Source: Senegalia massiliensis
GTDB taxonomy: Bacteria; Bacillota; Clostridia; Tissierellales; SIT17
Reading direction: 5' to 3'
DNA length: 64,000 nt
NCBI RefSeq assembly: GCF_009911265.1
Contig: NZ_QXXA01000016.1
Span: 1 to 64,000, forward strand
Numbering within the stretch: the first letter of the stretch is position 1; the number at the start of each line of letters is the position of its first letter. Of the stretch, positions 55,585 through 64,000 are shown in pieces. The notes beneath the pieces are model-generated. The model saw nothing but the letters and a program-made list of their open reading frames with translations, did no database searches and was not told the origin of the DNA. Both the position numbers and the translations under genes were made by a program.

Positions 55585-55870
55585 TAGTTTATCGTTTATT
55601 GGTATAGGACAAAAAGCTAATATAATAAGAACAGGAGAATATAAATCCTTAGAAGCTATAAAATTTAACAAATGTTATTTAATAGTTTTAGCTAATGATT
55701 CTTCTGAAAATACTAAAAAGAAATTTGAGAACTTAAGTAAAAAATATAATATTGAGATAATATATTTTAGTGATAAGCTGGCATTAGGAAATGCTTTAGG
55801 AAAAGAGTATATATCTGTTTTTGCAGTGACAGATAAAAAGTTTTCAGATACATTGAAACAAAAGTTATAA
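55577..55870 (+). CDS. ylxQ: YlxQ, ribosomal protein L7Ae family
   Basis: This 97-residue protein has the L7Ae/L30e/S12e/Gadd45 fold, with [20 protein letters not shown], a hydrophobic strand [20 protein letters not shown] and [17 protein letters not shown] near the end. Family members bind kink-turn RNAs. The ATG lies within the last codons of ylxR, so the two are coupled. infB follows after 35 bases. Confidence 0.92.
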   Translation: MNDSLSFIGIGQKANIIRTGEYKSLEAIKFNKCYLIVLANDSSENTKKKFENLSKKYNIEIIYFSDKLALGNALGKEYISVFAVTDKKFSDTLKQKL

Positions 55871-55905
55871 ATGTATCACCTAATATTCTAGGGGGTGAAT
55901 GTAAT

Positions 55906-57906
55906 ATGGCAAAAAAAAGAGTTTATGAGTTGGCAAAGGAACTTGAGATTAGTAGTAAAGAATTAATTAATAAAATGAAGGAATTAAATATAGAGGTAAG
56001 TAGTCACATGAGTACTATAGATGATGAAGAGGCTAAAATTTTAAAAGAATTATTTGATAAAAAGCCTAATGAATTAAAATCAAATTCCAATAAATATGAA
56101 GGAGAAAATAATATCGATAATAATATAAATCAAGATAATGTAAATGAAGAGAAACAAGAAAAGTTAATAGAGCTAGAGGGTAAAGTAACAGTAAAGGAAT
56201 TAGCAAATAAATTAGATATTTCTACTAATGAATTGATTGGAAAGTTAATTGGTATAGGTATAATGGCTAATATTAATCAAGAGTTAGATGAAGATACTAC
56301 AGAATTAATAGCATCCGAATATGGTTTTGAAATAAGAGAAGCTAAAACATTGGAAGAAAGACAAGAAGAAGAATTAGATTTTGAAGATAGTGAAGAAAAT
56401 CTTGTTTTAAGACCACCTGTAGTAACAGTAATGGGTCATGTTGATCATGGTAAAACATCATTATTAGATTCCATAAGAGAAAGTCATGTTACTCAAAGAG
56501 AAGCTGGAGGAATTACACAACACATAGGAGCATCTACAGTCAATATAAATGGTAATAAAATAGTATTTTTAGATACACCAGGCCATGAAGCATTTACTTC
56601 TATGAGAGCTAGGGGTGCACAAGTCACTGACGTTGCAATTTTAGTTGTTGCTGCAGATGATGGTGTAATGCCACAAACAATAGAGGCAATAAATCATGCT
56701 AAAGCAGCTAATGTACCTATAATAGTAGCAATTAATAAAATGGATAAACCAGAGGCTAACCCTGATAGAGTTAAGCAAGAATTGACTGAACATGGTTTAG
56801 TTCCAGAAGATTGGGGTGGAGATGTTATAACCGTTCCAGTTTCAGCTATTAAAAAAGAAGGATTAGATGAACTTTTAGAAATGATACTGTTAGTATCGGA
56901 AATGAGTGAATTAAAAGCTAACCCTAACAGAAAAGCAGTTGGAACAATAATAGAGGCTGAACTTGATAAAGGCAGAGGTCCTGTTGCAACAGTATTAATC
57001 CAAAAAGGAACATTACGAATAGGTGATTCCATAATAGCAGGCACTGCAAGTGGTAGAGTTAGAGCAATGATTGACAGTTATGGCAAAAGAGTTAAAAAAG
57101 CAAGTCCATCTACTGCAGTAGAAATCTTAGGTTTGTCAGAAGTTCCTCAAGCAGGAGATAAACTATTTGCTGCAAAAGATGATAAAAAAGCCAGAGAACT
57201 TGCAGATCAGAGAAAAGAACAGATAAAAAGAGATCAAATTAAATCAAAACAAAATATTTCTTTAGATGATTTATTTGATCAGATAAAAACTGGAGAAGTT
57301 AAGGATCTTAATATAATAATAAAAGCTGATGTTCAAGGTTCTATTGAAGCTGTGAAAGATGCTTTAGTTAAGTTAAGCAATGAAGAAGTTAAAGTAAACC
57401 CTATTCATGGAGGAGTAGGTGCTATTACTGAGAGTGATATAATGCTTGCTACTGCTTCTAATGCAATAGTTATTGGTTTTAATGTTAGACCTACAACATC
57501 TGCTACTAATTTAGCAGAAAGAGAATTAGTGGATGTTAGAACGTATAGAATTATATATAAAGCTATAGAAGATATTGAAAACGCAATTAAAGGTATGCTT
57601 GAACCTGAATATAAAGAGGTTGTTCAAGGTAGAGCTGAAGTAAGGGCAACATTTAAAGTGCCTAATGCAGGAGTAATTGCTGGTGTATATATTCTTAACG
57701 GAAAAGTGACAAGAAATTCAAGTGCAAGATTATTAAGAGATAATATTGTTATACATGAAGGTGAAATCTCTTCTTTAAGAAGATTTAAAGATGATGTTAA
57801 AGAAATAGCTACAGGGTATGAAGGTGGTATAGGTATAGAAAATTACAATGATATTAAAGAAGGAGATATTATTGAAGCCTTTGTGATGGAAGAAATAGAA
57901 AGGTAA
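55906..57906 (+). CDS. infB: translation initiation factor IF-2
   Basis: This 666-residue GTPase brings initiator tRNA to the ribosome. It carries two IF2_N modules ([20 protein letters not shown] near the start and [20 protein letters not shown] at about 92), a G domain with [32 protein letters not shown] and [10 protein letters not shown], then domains II, III ([15 protein letters not shown]) and the C-terminal fMet-tRNA domain. The region between the N modules and the G domain is short. GGGGGTGA precedes the ATG. Confidence 0.98.
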   Translation: MAKKRVYELAKELEISSKELINKMKELNIEVSSHMSTIDDEEAKILKELFDKKPNELKSNSNKYEGENNIDNNINQDNVNEEKQEKLIELEGKVTVKELANKLDISTNELIGKLIGIGIMANINQELDEDTTELIASEYGFEIREAKTLEERQEEELDFEDSEENLVLRPPVVTVMGHVDHGKTSLLDSIRESHVTQREAGGITQHIGASTVNINGNKIVFLDTPGHEAFTSMRARGAQVTDVAILVVAADDGVMPQTIEAINHAKAANVPIIVAINKMDKPEANPDRVKQELTEHGLVPEDWGGDVITVPVSAIKKEGLDELLEMILLVSEMSELKANPNRKAVGTIIEAELDKGRGPVATVLIQKGTLRIGDSIIAGTASGRVRAMIDSYGKRVKKASPSTAVEILGLSEVPQAGDKLFAAKDDKKARELADQRKEQIKRDQIKSKQNISLDDLFDQIKTGEVKDLNIIIKADVQGSIEAVKDALVKLSNEEVKVNPIHGGVGAITESDIMLATASNAIVIGFNVRPTTSATNLAERELVDVRTYRIIYKAIEDIENAIKGMLEPEYKEVVQGRAEVRATFKVPNAGVIAGVYILNGKVTRNSSARLLRDNIVIHEGEISSLRRFKDDVKEIATGYEGGIGIENYNDIKEGDIIEAFVMEEIER

Positions 57907-57927
57907 TAATTTAGGAAGGTGAACTAA

Positions 57928-58293
57928 ATGAGTTCGAAAAGAACAGCAAGAATATCTGAAGAAATTAAAAAAATAGTTAGTTCAATGATGTTAAAACAAC
58001 TTAAAGATCCAAGAATAGCTACTATGACAACTATAACGGATGTAGAAGTTACTAATGACCTTAGATATGTTAAGATATTTATTTCCGTATTAGGAAGTGC
58101 TAAAGAAAAAAAAGATACATTGGAAGCATTAAAAAGTGCTTCAGGTTATATAAGAAAAGAAATTGGAAAAAAAATGAAGCTACGCTATATCCCAGAGCCT
58201 ATATTCAATACTGATAATTCTATCGAAAATGGTATTTACATTTCAAAACTTATTGATAGTATTAAAGAAGATGAGGATAAGAATGAAGAGTGA
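57928..58293 (+). CDS. rbfA: ribosome-binding factor A
   Basis: This 121-residue KH-type protein acts in late 30S maturation and cold adaptation. It shows RISEEIKKIVSSMMLKQLKD, DVEVTNDLRYVKIFISVLGS and a C-terminal RYIPEPIFNTDNSIENG. GGAAGGTGA precedes the ATG. Its last eleven bases overlap the start of the nrnA gene. Confidence 0.96.
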   Translation: MSSKRTARISEEIKKIVSSMMLKQLKDPRIATMTTITDVEVTNDLRYVKIFISVLGSAKEKKDTLEALKSASGYIRKEIGKKMKLRYIPEPIFNTDNSIENGIYISKLIDSIKEDEDKNEE

Positions 58294-59248
58294 TATATTA
58301 AAAGAACTAGATAGATCAAGCAAAATCTATCTAGTTTCTCATATCAATCCAGATGGTGATAGCATAGGTTCCTTATTGGCTTTTGGTAAATCTTTAAAAC
58401 ATAAATATGGGGAAAAAGTAATATTATTAAAATCAGATAAAATTCCAGATACTTTTAAGTTTCTAAATAATATGAACTATTTATCAGATTTACAAATTTT
58501 AAAGGCTATTGATGACAATTCTACATTAATAACATTAGATTGTGGTGATTTAAATAGGATAGGAGCTGTTAATGATTCTATTAAAAATTTTAAAAGTATT
58601 ATTAATATAGATCATCATAAATCTAATAATCTTTTTGGGAAAATTAACATTGTAGATTCAGATGCAAGCTCAACATCTGAAATTATATTCAAATTATTAA
58701 AAGATAATAGTTTACTTATAGATAAAGATATTGCTGAAGCACTATATACAGGTATATCTTCAGATACTGGTAGTTTTAAATATGAAAGTACAGATGCTAA
58801 TACACATAGAATAGCTTCTGAATTACTAGAATACAACATTGACAAATCAAAAATTATATTTTATTTATATCAAAACAGATCTATTGAAACAACAAATATA
58901 TTTATAGAAGCTATCAAAAAGATAGAGTTTCATTATCATAATAAAATTGGAATAACTATTATTACTAAAAATATGATGAAAGAAGCAAATGCTTCAGTCA
59001 GTGATATAGATGGTATAGTGGAGTTTATTAGAGATACTGAGAATATTGAAATTGCATGCGTAATTAAAGAGATAGATATTAATAAATATAAAGTTAGTTT
59101 AAGGTCAAAATCGTATTTAGATGTATCACAGATTGCAACTCATTTTAATGGTGGAGGTCATAAAAAAGCTGCAGGAATGGTTGTAGAAGGTAATGTAGAA
59201 AAAATAAAATATAAATTATTACAATTAATAAATAAAAAATTAAGGTGA
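58283..59248 (+). CDS. nrnA: DHH phosphoesterase NrnA (oligoribonuclease / pAp phosphatase)
   Basis: This 321-residue DHH-DHHA1 enzyme degrades very short RNAs and can hydrolyse 3'-phosphoadenosine 5'-phosphate. Metal-binding motifs are SHINPDGDSIGS, TLDCGDLNRIGA and NIDHHKSNN, with a DHHA1 end, FNGGGHKKAAG. I start at ATG 58283, which overlaps the end of rbfA and has GAGG six bases upstream; the frame is open upstream but without a site. The rbfA-nrnA-truB order is typical of Firmicutes. Confidence 0.95.
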   Translation: MKSDILKELDRSSKIYLVSHINPDGDSIGSLLAFGKSLKHKYGEKVILLKSDKIPDTFKFLNNMNYLSDLQILKAIDDNSTLITLDCGDLNRIGAVNDSIKNFKSIINIDHHKSNNLFGKINIVDSDASSTSEIIFKLLKDNSLLIDKDIAEALYTGISSDTGSFKYESTDANTHRIASELLEYNIDKSKIIFYLYQNRSIETTNIFIEAIKKIEFHYHNKIGITIITKNMMKEANASVSDIDGIVEFIRDTENIEIACVIKEIDINKYKVSLRSKSYLDVSQIATHFNGGGHKKAAGMVVEGNVEKIKYKLLQLINKKLR

Positions 59249-59253
59249 TATAT

Positions 59254-60144
59254 ATGAATGGTATAATTAATGTATTAAAACCATCTGCTATGACATCACA
59301 TGATGTTGTAAATTTTATAAGAAAAACTTTGAATATGAAAAAGGTAGGTCATACTGGTACATTAGATCCAAATGCTGCTGGAGTTTTACCAATTTGTATT
59401 GGTAAATCAACAAAATTAATAGAGTATATTCAATATGAAAATAAAAAATATAGAACAGAATTAACTTTAGGATTTTCTACAGATACACAGGACAAGTATG
59501 GTAAAATATTAGATAAATCAAAAAAAAATGTATCAAAAGATACAATAATAGAAGTTATTAATAGTTTTGTAGGCAAAACAACTCAAATTCCCCCAATGTA
59601 TTCAGCGTTAAAACACAATGGTAAAAGACTTTATGAACTAGCTAGAAAAGGAAAAAGTGTAGAAAGAAAATCTAGAGAAATATATATAGAAAGCATAGAT
59701 ATTGTAACTATTAAAAATAATAAGATAATTTTTGATGTTACTTGTTCTAAAGGGACTTATGTTAGGACATTATGTAATGATATAGGAGAGAAACTTGGTA
59801 CATTTGGCCATATGTCTTTTTTAGAAAGATTAAAGGTAGGAGATTTTGAAGTCAAATTTTCTCATACATTAGAAAGTATTTCTAGAAAAGTTGAAAGTAA
59901 TGATTTTAGCTTTATATTACCTATGGATTTTGCTGTAAAATCTATGGAAAAATTTATTATTGATAAAAAATTTTATAAGCATATATCAAATGGATTAAAT
60001 ATTGATACTGAAAGATTAAGAATATACAAATTTAAACTTGATACTGAATATAAAATTTATTGTGATGAAACTTTTATAGGGATAGGATCAATTGTTTTTA
60101 AAAATAATTGTACTGTTTTGAAGATGAACAAAGTTTTAATTTGA
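59254..60144 (+). CDS. truB: tRNA pseudouridine-55 synthase TruB
   Basis: This 296-residue enzyme isomerises U55 in the T-loop of tRNAs. Catalytic Asp38 lies in GHTGTLDPNAAGVLPICIGK; other motifs are MTSHDVVNFIRK, QIPPMYSALKHNGKRLYELA and CSKGTYVRTLCNDIG. I start at ATG 59254, after TAAGGTGA; a GTG at 59245 overlaps that site. The gene is followed by ribF, as in many bacteria. Confidence 0.97.
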   Translation: MNGIINVLKPSAMTSHDVVNFIRKTLNMKKVGHTGTLDPNAAGVLPICIGKSTKLIEYIQYENKKYRTELTLGFSTDTQDKYGKILDKSKKNVSKDTIIEVINSFVGKTTQIPPMYSALKHNGKRLYELARKGKSVERKSREIYIESIDIVTIKNNKIIFDVTCSKGTYVRTLCNDIGEKLGTFGHMSFLERLKVGDFEVKFSHTLESISRKVESNDFSFILPMDFAVKSMEKFIIDKKFYKHISNGLNIDTERLRIYKFKLDTEYKIYCDETFIGIGSIVFKNNCTVLKMNKVLI

Positions 60145-60155
60145 AGGTGAATAAA

Positions 60156-61067
60156 ATGAAAATAATCAAAAATATTAATGAAAAAATAAAAGAAAATACT
60201 GTTATTTGTTTAGGTAGTTTTGATGGACTACATATTGGTCATCAAACTTTAATTGAAAATGTTATAAAAGAATCTAAAGAAGAAAATTTGAAAAGTGTAT
60301 TATTTACATTTAGCAATCATCCTGCTAGCATAATACCTAATAAAGAAGAGCCCAAATTAATAATTACTAATGATGAAAAGGTTGAAACTCTTAAAAAAAC
60401 AGGTATAGATTATCTTGTTATGGTTGCATTTAGCAAAAAGTTCATGAGAATGGATCCAGAAGATTTTGTTAAAGATATACTTGTTGATAATTTAAATGTT
60501 AAGAAAATAGTAGTGGGTTTTAATTATAGGTTTGGTTATAAAGGTAAAGGAGATACTAATTTACTAAAAAAATTGAGTGATTTATATGATTTTAAGGTAG
60601 ATATAGTGTCTCCTATAAAAAATAATGGAGAAGTTGTAAGTAGTAGTTTAATTAGAAAATTGATATTAGAAGGAAATATTAAGAAGGCTAATAAATATTT
60701 AGGGAGATTATTTTCTATAGAAGGAGAAGTTATTCATGGGAAAAAGCGAGGTAAAAACTTAGGTTTTCCTACAGCAAATATTTATCTTAATAATAATTAT
60801 ATTGTTCCAAAGACTGGTTTATATAAAACAAATACTATTTATAAATCAAATAGATATAATAGTTTAACAAATGTTGGGTTTAATCCAACATTTGAAAGAA
60901 ATCGAAATATTTCCATTGAGACATATATTTTAAATTTTAATAAAGACATATATAATGAAGAAATAAAAGTTGAATTTTTAGAGTTTCTTAGAGATGAAAA
61001 AAAATTTAATAGCAAAGAAGAGTTAATTGAACAAATGAATTCTGATATAAGATCTATATCAGAATAA
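60156..61067 (+). CDS. ribF: bifunctional riboflavin kinase / FAD synthetase
   Basis: This 303-residue enzyme makes FMN and FAD. The N-terminal nucleotidyl transferase half has VICLGSFDGLHIGHQTLIEN and VVGFNYRFGYKGKGD; the C-terminal kinase half has VIHGKKRGKNLGFPTANIYL and a TNVGFNPTFE segment. I start at ATG 60156, six bases after AAGGTGA and just past the truB stop. A small hairpin (TAATGTT-TAC-AACATTA, 61065-61081) overlaps its stop and the -35 box of rpsO. Confidence 0.96.
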   Translation: MKIIKNINEKIKENTVICLGSFDGLHIGHQTLIENVIKESKEENLKSVLFTFSNHPASIIPNKEEPKLIITNDEKVETLKKTGIDYLVMVAFSKKFMRMDPEDFVKDILVDNLNVKKIVVGFNYRFGYKGKGDTNLLKKLSDLYDFKVDIVSPIKNNGEVVSSSLIRKLILEGNIKKANKYLGRLFSIEGEVIHGKKRGKNLGFPTANIYLNNNYIVPKTGLYKTNTIYKSNRYNSLTNVGFNPTFERNRNISIETYILNFNKDIYNEEIKVEFLEFLRDEKKFNSKEELIEQMNSDIRSISE

Positions 61068-61069
61068 TG

Positions 61070-61098
61070 TTTACAACATTATATTATTATGGTAAAAT
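61070..61098 (+). promoter_or_regulatory. sigma-A promoter of rpsO
   Basis: TTTACA (61070-61075), a 17-base spacer and TAAAAT (61093-61098) with TGG directly upstream (extended -10). The start of transcription would be near 61105. Confidence 0.75.
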
Positions 61099-61104
61099 TA
61101 ACTT

Positions 61105-61172
61105 ATGAGCCTTATTCTATGGATATTGTTACCTCGGCTTTATCCTTGGGATCAGGATTAATATAAAATATT
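61105..61172 (+). promoter_or_regulatory. probable S15-responsive leader of rpsO
   Basis: The leader of about 80 bases includes AGCC (61108-61111) paired with GGCT (61136-61139) and a hairpin ATCCT (61142-61146) with AGGAT (61154-61158), before AGGAGG at 61173. rpsO leaders bind S15 and block translation in several bacteria, including Geobacillus. The match here is by position and stem pattern only. Confidence 0.5.
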
Positions 61173-61185
61173 AGGAGGTACTTAC

Positions 61186-61452
61186 ATGATAAGTAAAGAA
61201 GAAAAGACAAATATTATTGAAGAGTATAAAACTCACGAAGGAGACACTGGTTCTCCAGAAGTACAAATTGCAATTTTAACTCATAGAATAAATGAGTTAA
61301 ATGATCATTTAAAGGAACATAAAAAAGATCATCATTCAAGAAGAGGTCTTTTAAAAATGGTTGGTAAAAGAAGAGGTCTTTTAAATTATTTAATGAAAAA
61401 AGATGTAAATAGATATCGTGAATTGATTGAAAGACTTGGATTAAGGAAATAA
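61186..61452 (+). CDS. rpsO: 30S ribosomal protein S15
   Basis: This 88-residue protein is exactly the standard S15 length. It shows [40 protein letters not shown] and [21 protein letters not shown]15 binds the central domain of 16S rRNA. TAGGAGG precedes the ATG. It has its own promoter and terminator and is followed by pnp. Confidence 0.98.
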   Translation: MISKEEKTNIIEEYKTHEGDTGSPEVQIAILTHRINELNDHLKEHKKDHHSRRGLLKMVGKRRGLLNYLMKKDVNRYRELIERLGLRK

Positions 61453-61454
61453 TA

Positions 61455-61485
61455 AGAGCGGGGTTTACCCGCTCTATTATTTTTA
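61455..61485 (+). terminator. rho-independent terminator after rpsO
   Basis: AGAGCGGG (61455-61462) with CCCGCTCT (61468-61475), a 5-base loop and the tail ATTATTTTT. It lies two bases after the rpsO stop and may allow partial read-through to pnp, since no clear separate promoter is seen in 61486-61532. Confidence 0.88.
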
Positions 61486-61532
61486 GAATAAAAATAGTGT
61501 TAAATGTGTAAATTAAATTTAGGAGGCATAAC

Positions 61533-63626
61533 ATGGAAAAAAATTTTGAGTATACTCTTGCTGGAAAAAAGTTAAGTGTAACTGTAGGTAAGGTTGCTGA
61601 ACAAGCAAATGGTGCTTGTCTTATACAATATGGAGATACTGTAGTACTAGCTACAGCTACAGCTTCTAAAGCTCCAAAGGAAGGTATAGACTTTTTCCCT
61701 TTAAGTGTAGATTTTCAAGAAAAACTATATTCTGTAGGAAAAATACCCGGTGGTTTTATAAAGAGAGAAGGAAGGCCAAGTGAGAAAGCAATTCTTACTT
61801 CAAGATTAATTGATAGACCAATTAGGCCTTTATTTCCAAAAGGTTATAGAAATGATGTTCAAGTTATAACTACAGTTTTATCTGTAGACCAAGATCATAC
61901 ACCTGATATAGTAGCAATGATTGGTTCATCTATAGCTTTAAGTATTTCAGATATTCCTTTTGATGGTCCAACAGGTTCTGTTTCCGTAGGATTAGTAGAT
62001 GGAGATTTAATAATAAATCCAGATAGTAAGGAAAGAGATGAATCTGACCTTAATTTAATAGTATCTGGTACTAGAGAAGCAATTATGATGGTTGAAGCAG
62101 GAGCAAATATAGTTTCTGAAGAAACTATGCTAAATGCAATACTTACAGCACATGATGAAATAAAAGGAATCTGTGAATTTATAAGTGAAATTAAAGAAGA
62201 AGTTGGAAAAGAAAAATCAGAATTTGAAGTGTTTTTACCTGATGTGGATATTTCAGAAGAAGTAAATAATTTCGCTATAGAAAAAATGATAAATGCTATA
62301 AAGACAGAAGATAAATTAGAAAGAAAAGAGAATATAGAGAAAGTTAAAGAAGAAACCGTATTATATTTTGAAGAAATTTATCCTGATAATATTAAAGATA
62401 TTGAAGATACATTACAAGCTATATTAAAAAGTCAAGTAAGAAAAATGATAAGTGAAGATGGAATAAGACCAGATAATAGAAAAATTGACGAAATTAGACC
62501 TATATCATGTGAAGTAGGATTACTTCCTAGAACTCATGGTTCAGGATTATTTACAAGAGGTCAAACTCAAGCATTAACTGTAGCAACATTAGGAGCTGCT
62601 GGAGATGTTCAAGTTATAGATGGCTTAGGAGAAGAAGAATCTAAAAGATATATGCATCACTATAATTTCCCACCATATAGTACAGGTGAAGCTAAGTTTT
62701 TAAGAGGTCCTGGAAGAAGAGAAATTGGGCATGGTGCATTAGCGGAAAGAGCACTTGAAGTTGTCATACCTTCTGTAGATGAGTTCCCTTATACTATAAG
62801 ATTAGTATCTGAAGTTTTAAGTTCTAACGGATCATCTTCACAAGCAAGTGTATGTGGAAGTACCCTTGCACTTTTAGATGCTGGAGTTCCTATTAAGTCA
62901 AATGTAGCTGGTATTGCTATGGGACTTATAAAAGAAAATGATAATGTAACTGTATTAAGTGATATACAAGGAATGGAAGACTTTTTAGGAGATATGGACT
63001 TTAAAGTTGCTGGAACAGAAGAAGGAATAACAGCAATACAAATGGATATTAAAATATCAGGAATCAATAGGGAAATATTGACTGAAGCATTAAGGCGTGC
63101 AAAAGAGGGAAGACTATATATTCTTGATAAAATGAATAGCGTTATATCTACACATAGAAAAGAATTATCTCCTTATGCTCCAAGAATTCTTACTATGGAA
63201 GTTAATCCTGATAAGATTAGGGATATAATAGGTCCTGGAGGAAAAATTATAAATAAAATAATAGATGAAACTGGAGTTAAAATTGATATAGAGGATAGTG
63301 GAAAAGTTCTTATAGCATCAGAAAATATGGAAGCTGGAAATAAAGCTATTGACATGATAAACAATATAGTAAAAGAAGTAGAAGTAGGAGAAATCTATTT
63401 AGGAAAAGTTGTTAAAATAATGCCTTTTGGTGCTTTTGTAGAAGTATTACCTGGTAAAGAAGGCCTAGTTCATATTTCTAATATTGCTAAGGAAAGAGTA
63501 GAAAAAGTAGAAGATGTTTTATCTAAAGATGATGAAGTATTAGTAAAAGTAACTAATATTGATAAACAAGGTAGAATTAATCTATCTAGAAAAGATGCAT
63601 TACCTGAAACTGAAGAAGATAATTAA
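61533..63626 (+). CDS. pnp: polynucleotide phosphorylase
   Basis: This 697-residue 3'-5' phosphorolytic exoribonuclease has two RNase PH domains (early motif [20 protein letters not shown]; second with [16 protein letters not shown] and [12 protein letters not shown]), then a KH domain ([20 protein letters not shown]) and a C-terminal S1 domain ([18 protein letters not shown], then EGLVHISNI). The length is typical. TAGGAGG precedes the ATG. Linkage to rpsO is conserved across bacteria. Confidence 0.98.
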   Translation: MEKNFEYTLAGKKLSVTVGKVAEQANGACLIQYGDTVVLATATASKAPKEGIDFFPLSVDFQEKLYSVGKIPGGFIKREGRPSEKAILTSRLIDRPIRPLFPKGYRNDVQVITTVLSVDQDHTPDIVAMIGSSIALSISDIPFDGPTGSVSVGLVDGDLIINPDSKERDESDLNLIVSGTREAIMMVEAGANIVSEETMLNAILTAHDEIKGICEFISEIKEEVGKEKSEFEVFLPDVDISEEVNNFAIEKMINAIKTEDKLERKENIEKVKEETVLYFEEIYPDNIKDIEDTLQAILKSQVRKMISEDGIRPDNRKIDEIRPISCEVGLLPRTHGSGLFTRGQTQALTVATLGAAGDVQVIDGLGEEESKRYMHHYNFPPYSTGEAKFLRGPGRREIGHGALAERALEVVIPSVDEFPYTIRLVSEVLSSNGSSSQASVCGSTLALLDAGVPIKSNVAGIAMGLIKENDNVTVLSDIQGMEDFLGDMDFKVAGTEEGITAIQMDIKISGINREILTEALRRAKEGRLYILDKMNSVISTHRKELSPYAPRILTMEVNPDKIRDIIGPGGKIINKIIDETGVKIDIEDSGKVLIASENMEAGNKAIDMINNIVKEVEVGEIYLGKVVKIMPFGAFVEVLPGKEGLVHISNIAKERVEKVEDVLSKDDEVLVKVTNIDKQGRINLSRKDALPETEEDN

Positions 63627-63660
63627 ACATAAAACTTTAATAAAGTTTTATGTTTTTTTG
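63627..63660 (+). terminator. rho-independent terminator after pnp
   Basis: A 13-bp perfect stem, ACATAAAACTTTA (63627-63639) with TAAAGTTTTATGT (63641-63653), and a one-base apex (in practice the inner pairs open to form the loop), followed by TTTTTT. Confidence 0.9.
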
Positions 63661-63719
63661 ATTATAAATTTAATAATTATGAATATTAATATATTATATA
63701 GATTATTAGGAGGTATATT

Positions 63720-64000
63720 ATGAAAATATTTTATATAAAGTATAAAATAATATATATAATTTTAATATTTATGATTATATTATCACTATTTATTTATTTG
63801 TATTTTAGGAATCAATCAATACATACATTTAACAATAGTAATATATATTATGAAGGCAACAGTAATAAGAATGCTGTATCATTTGCATGTAATGTTGATT
63901 GGGGTGAAGAGTTAATATCTGATATGTTAAAAATCTTTGATGATAGCAATATAAAAATCACTTTTTTTGTGACAGGAAAGTGGGCAGAAAAAAACCCTGA
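63720..64000 (+). CDS. polysaccharide deacetylase (YlxY-like), N-terminal part
   Basis: The gene runs off the right edge; 93 residues are visible. An ATG at 63720 follows AGGAGG. The N-terminus is basic with one membrane helix (about 10-28), then a NodB-homology domain begins: AVSFACNVDWGEELI, a helix, and KITFFVTGKWAEKNP. The KITFFVTG strand is diagnostic of the carbohydrate esterase 4 fold. The first motif, usually TFDDG, is replaced by a NVDWG form with one Asp. In Bacillus a deacetylase-like gene, ylxY, also follows pnp, so an anchored peptidoglycan or glycan deacetylase is likely. Confidence 0.8.
   Translation, partial: MKIFYIKYKIIYIILIFMIILSLFIYLYFRNQSIHTFNNSNIYYEGNSNKNAVSFACNVDWGEELISDMLKIFDDSNIKITFFVTGKWAEKNP

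Noticed and set aside
1-64000. CRISPR array, tRNA or rRNA genes, transposases, phage genes, toxin-antitoxin pairs
   Set aside because: No regularly spaced repeats, cloverleaf or rRNA-like sequence, DDE-type transposase or phage structural genes were seen on either strand; the only antitoxin-like item is the broken AbrB-type frame with no toxin partner.

Overview
The window is very AT-rich DNA from an anaerobic, flagellated, low-GC Gram-positive bacterium. The gene order (dprA-topA-hslVU, then a giant fla/che operon, then rpsB-tsf-pyrH-frr-uppS-cdsA-dxr-rseP-ispG-polC-rimP-nusA-infB-truB-ribF-rpsO-pnp), PolC-type polymerase III, FliY, CheC/CheD, FlbD, YlxR/YlxQ and a SwrB-like gene all point to Clostridia in the broad sense (Clostridium or Tissierella relatives). 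That placement is an inference from synteny and protein style, not a database result. AGGAGG ribosome binding sites are strong, TTG and GTG starts are frequent, and every gene from 4.6 kb onward lies on the plus strand.

Region 1 (1-4.2 kb) is a variable flank: pieces of small membrane proteins, a lipoprotein, an alpha/beta hydrolase, a broken AbrB-like gene, and a minus-strand two-HTH regulator. The regulator's reading frame runs into the antisense of a decayed comM remnant, so this flank looks like a rearrangement or insertion boundary.

Region 2 (4.2-9.8 kb) holds the comM remnant, dprA, topA and hslV-hslU, closed by a strong terminator. The trmFO, xerC and codY genes that sit here in Bacillus are missing.

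Region 3 (9.85-40.6 kb) is one co-directional run of 37 flagellar and chemotaxis genes with no convincing internal terminator. It encodes the rod, hook, MS ring, C ring, export apparatus with its ATPase, stator, the FlhF/FlhG placement GTPases, a PilZ c-di-GMP receptor, most of a chemotaxis pathway (A, B, W, C, D, Y; no cheR), sigma-28, FapA and a SwrB-like protein. Filament genes and flgM lie elsewhere.

Region 4 (40.6-64 kb) is the translation, lipid and replication cluster. It is split into short transcription units by hairpin terminators after tsf, the small gene following frr, polC, rpsO and pnp. Structured leaders precede rpsB and rpsO. The window ends inside a YlxY-like polysaccharide deacetylase gene.

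I found no tRNA, rRNA, CRISPR array, transposase or phage gene, and no clearly new multi-gene system. The most unusual items are the comM/XRE chimeric junction, an expanded MotE-like protein that seems to carry four MgtE_N-like repeats, two genes whose best-placed start codon is ATA, and several unexplained RNA-scale hairpins.
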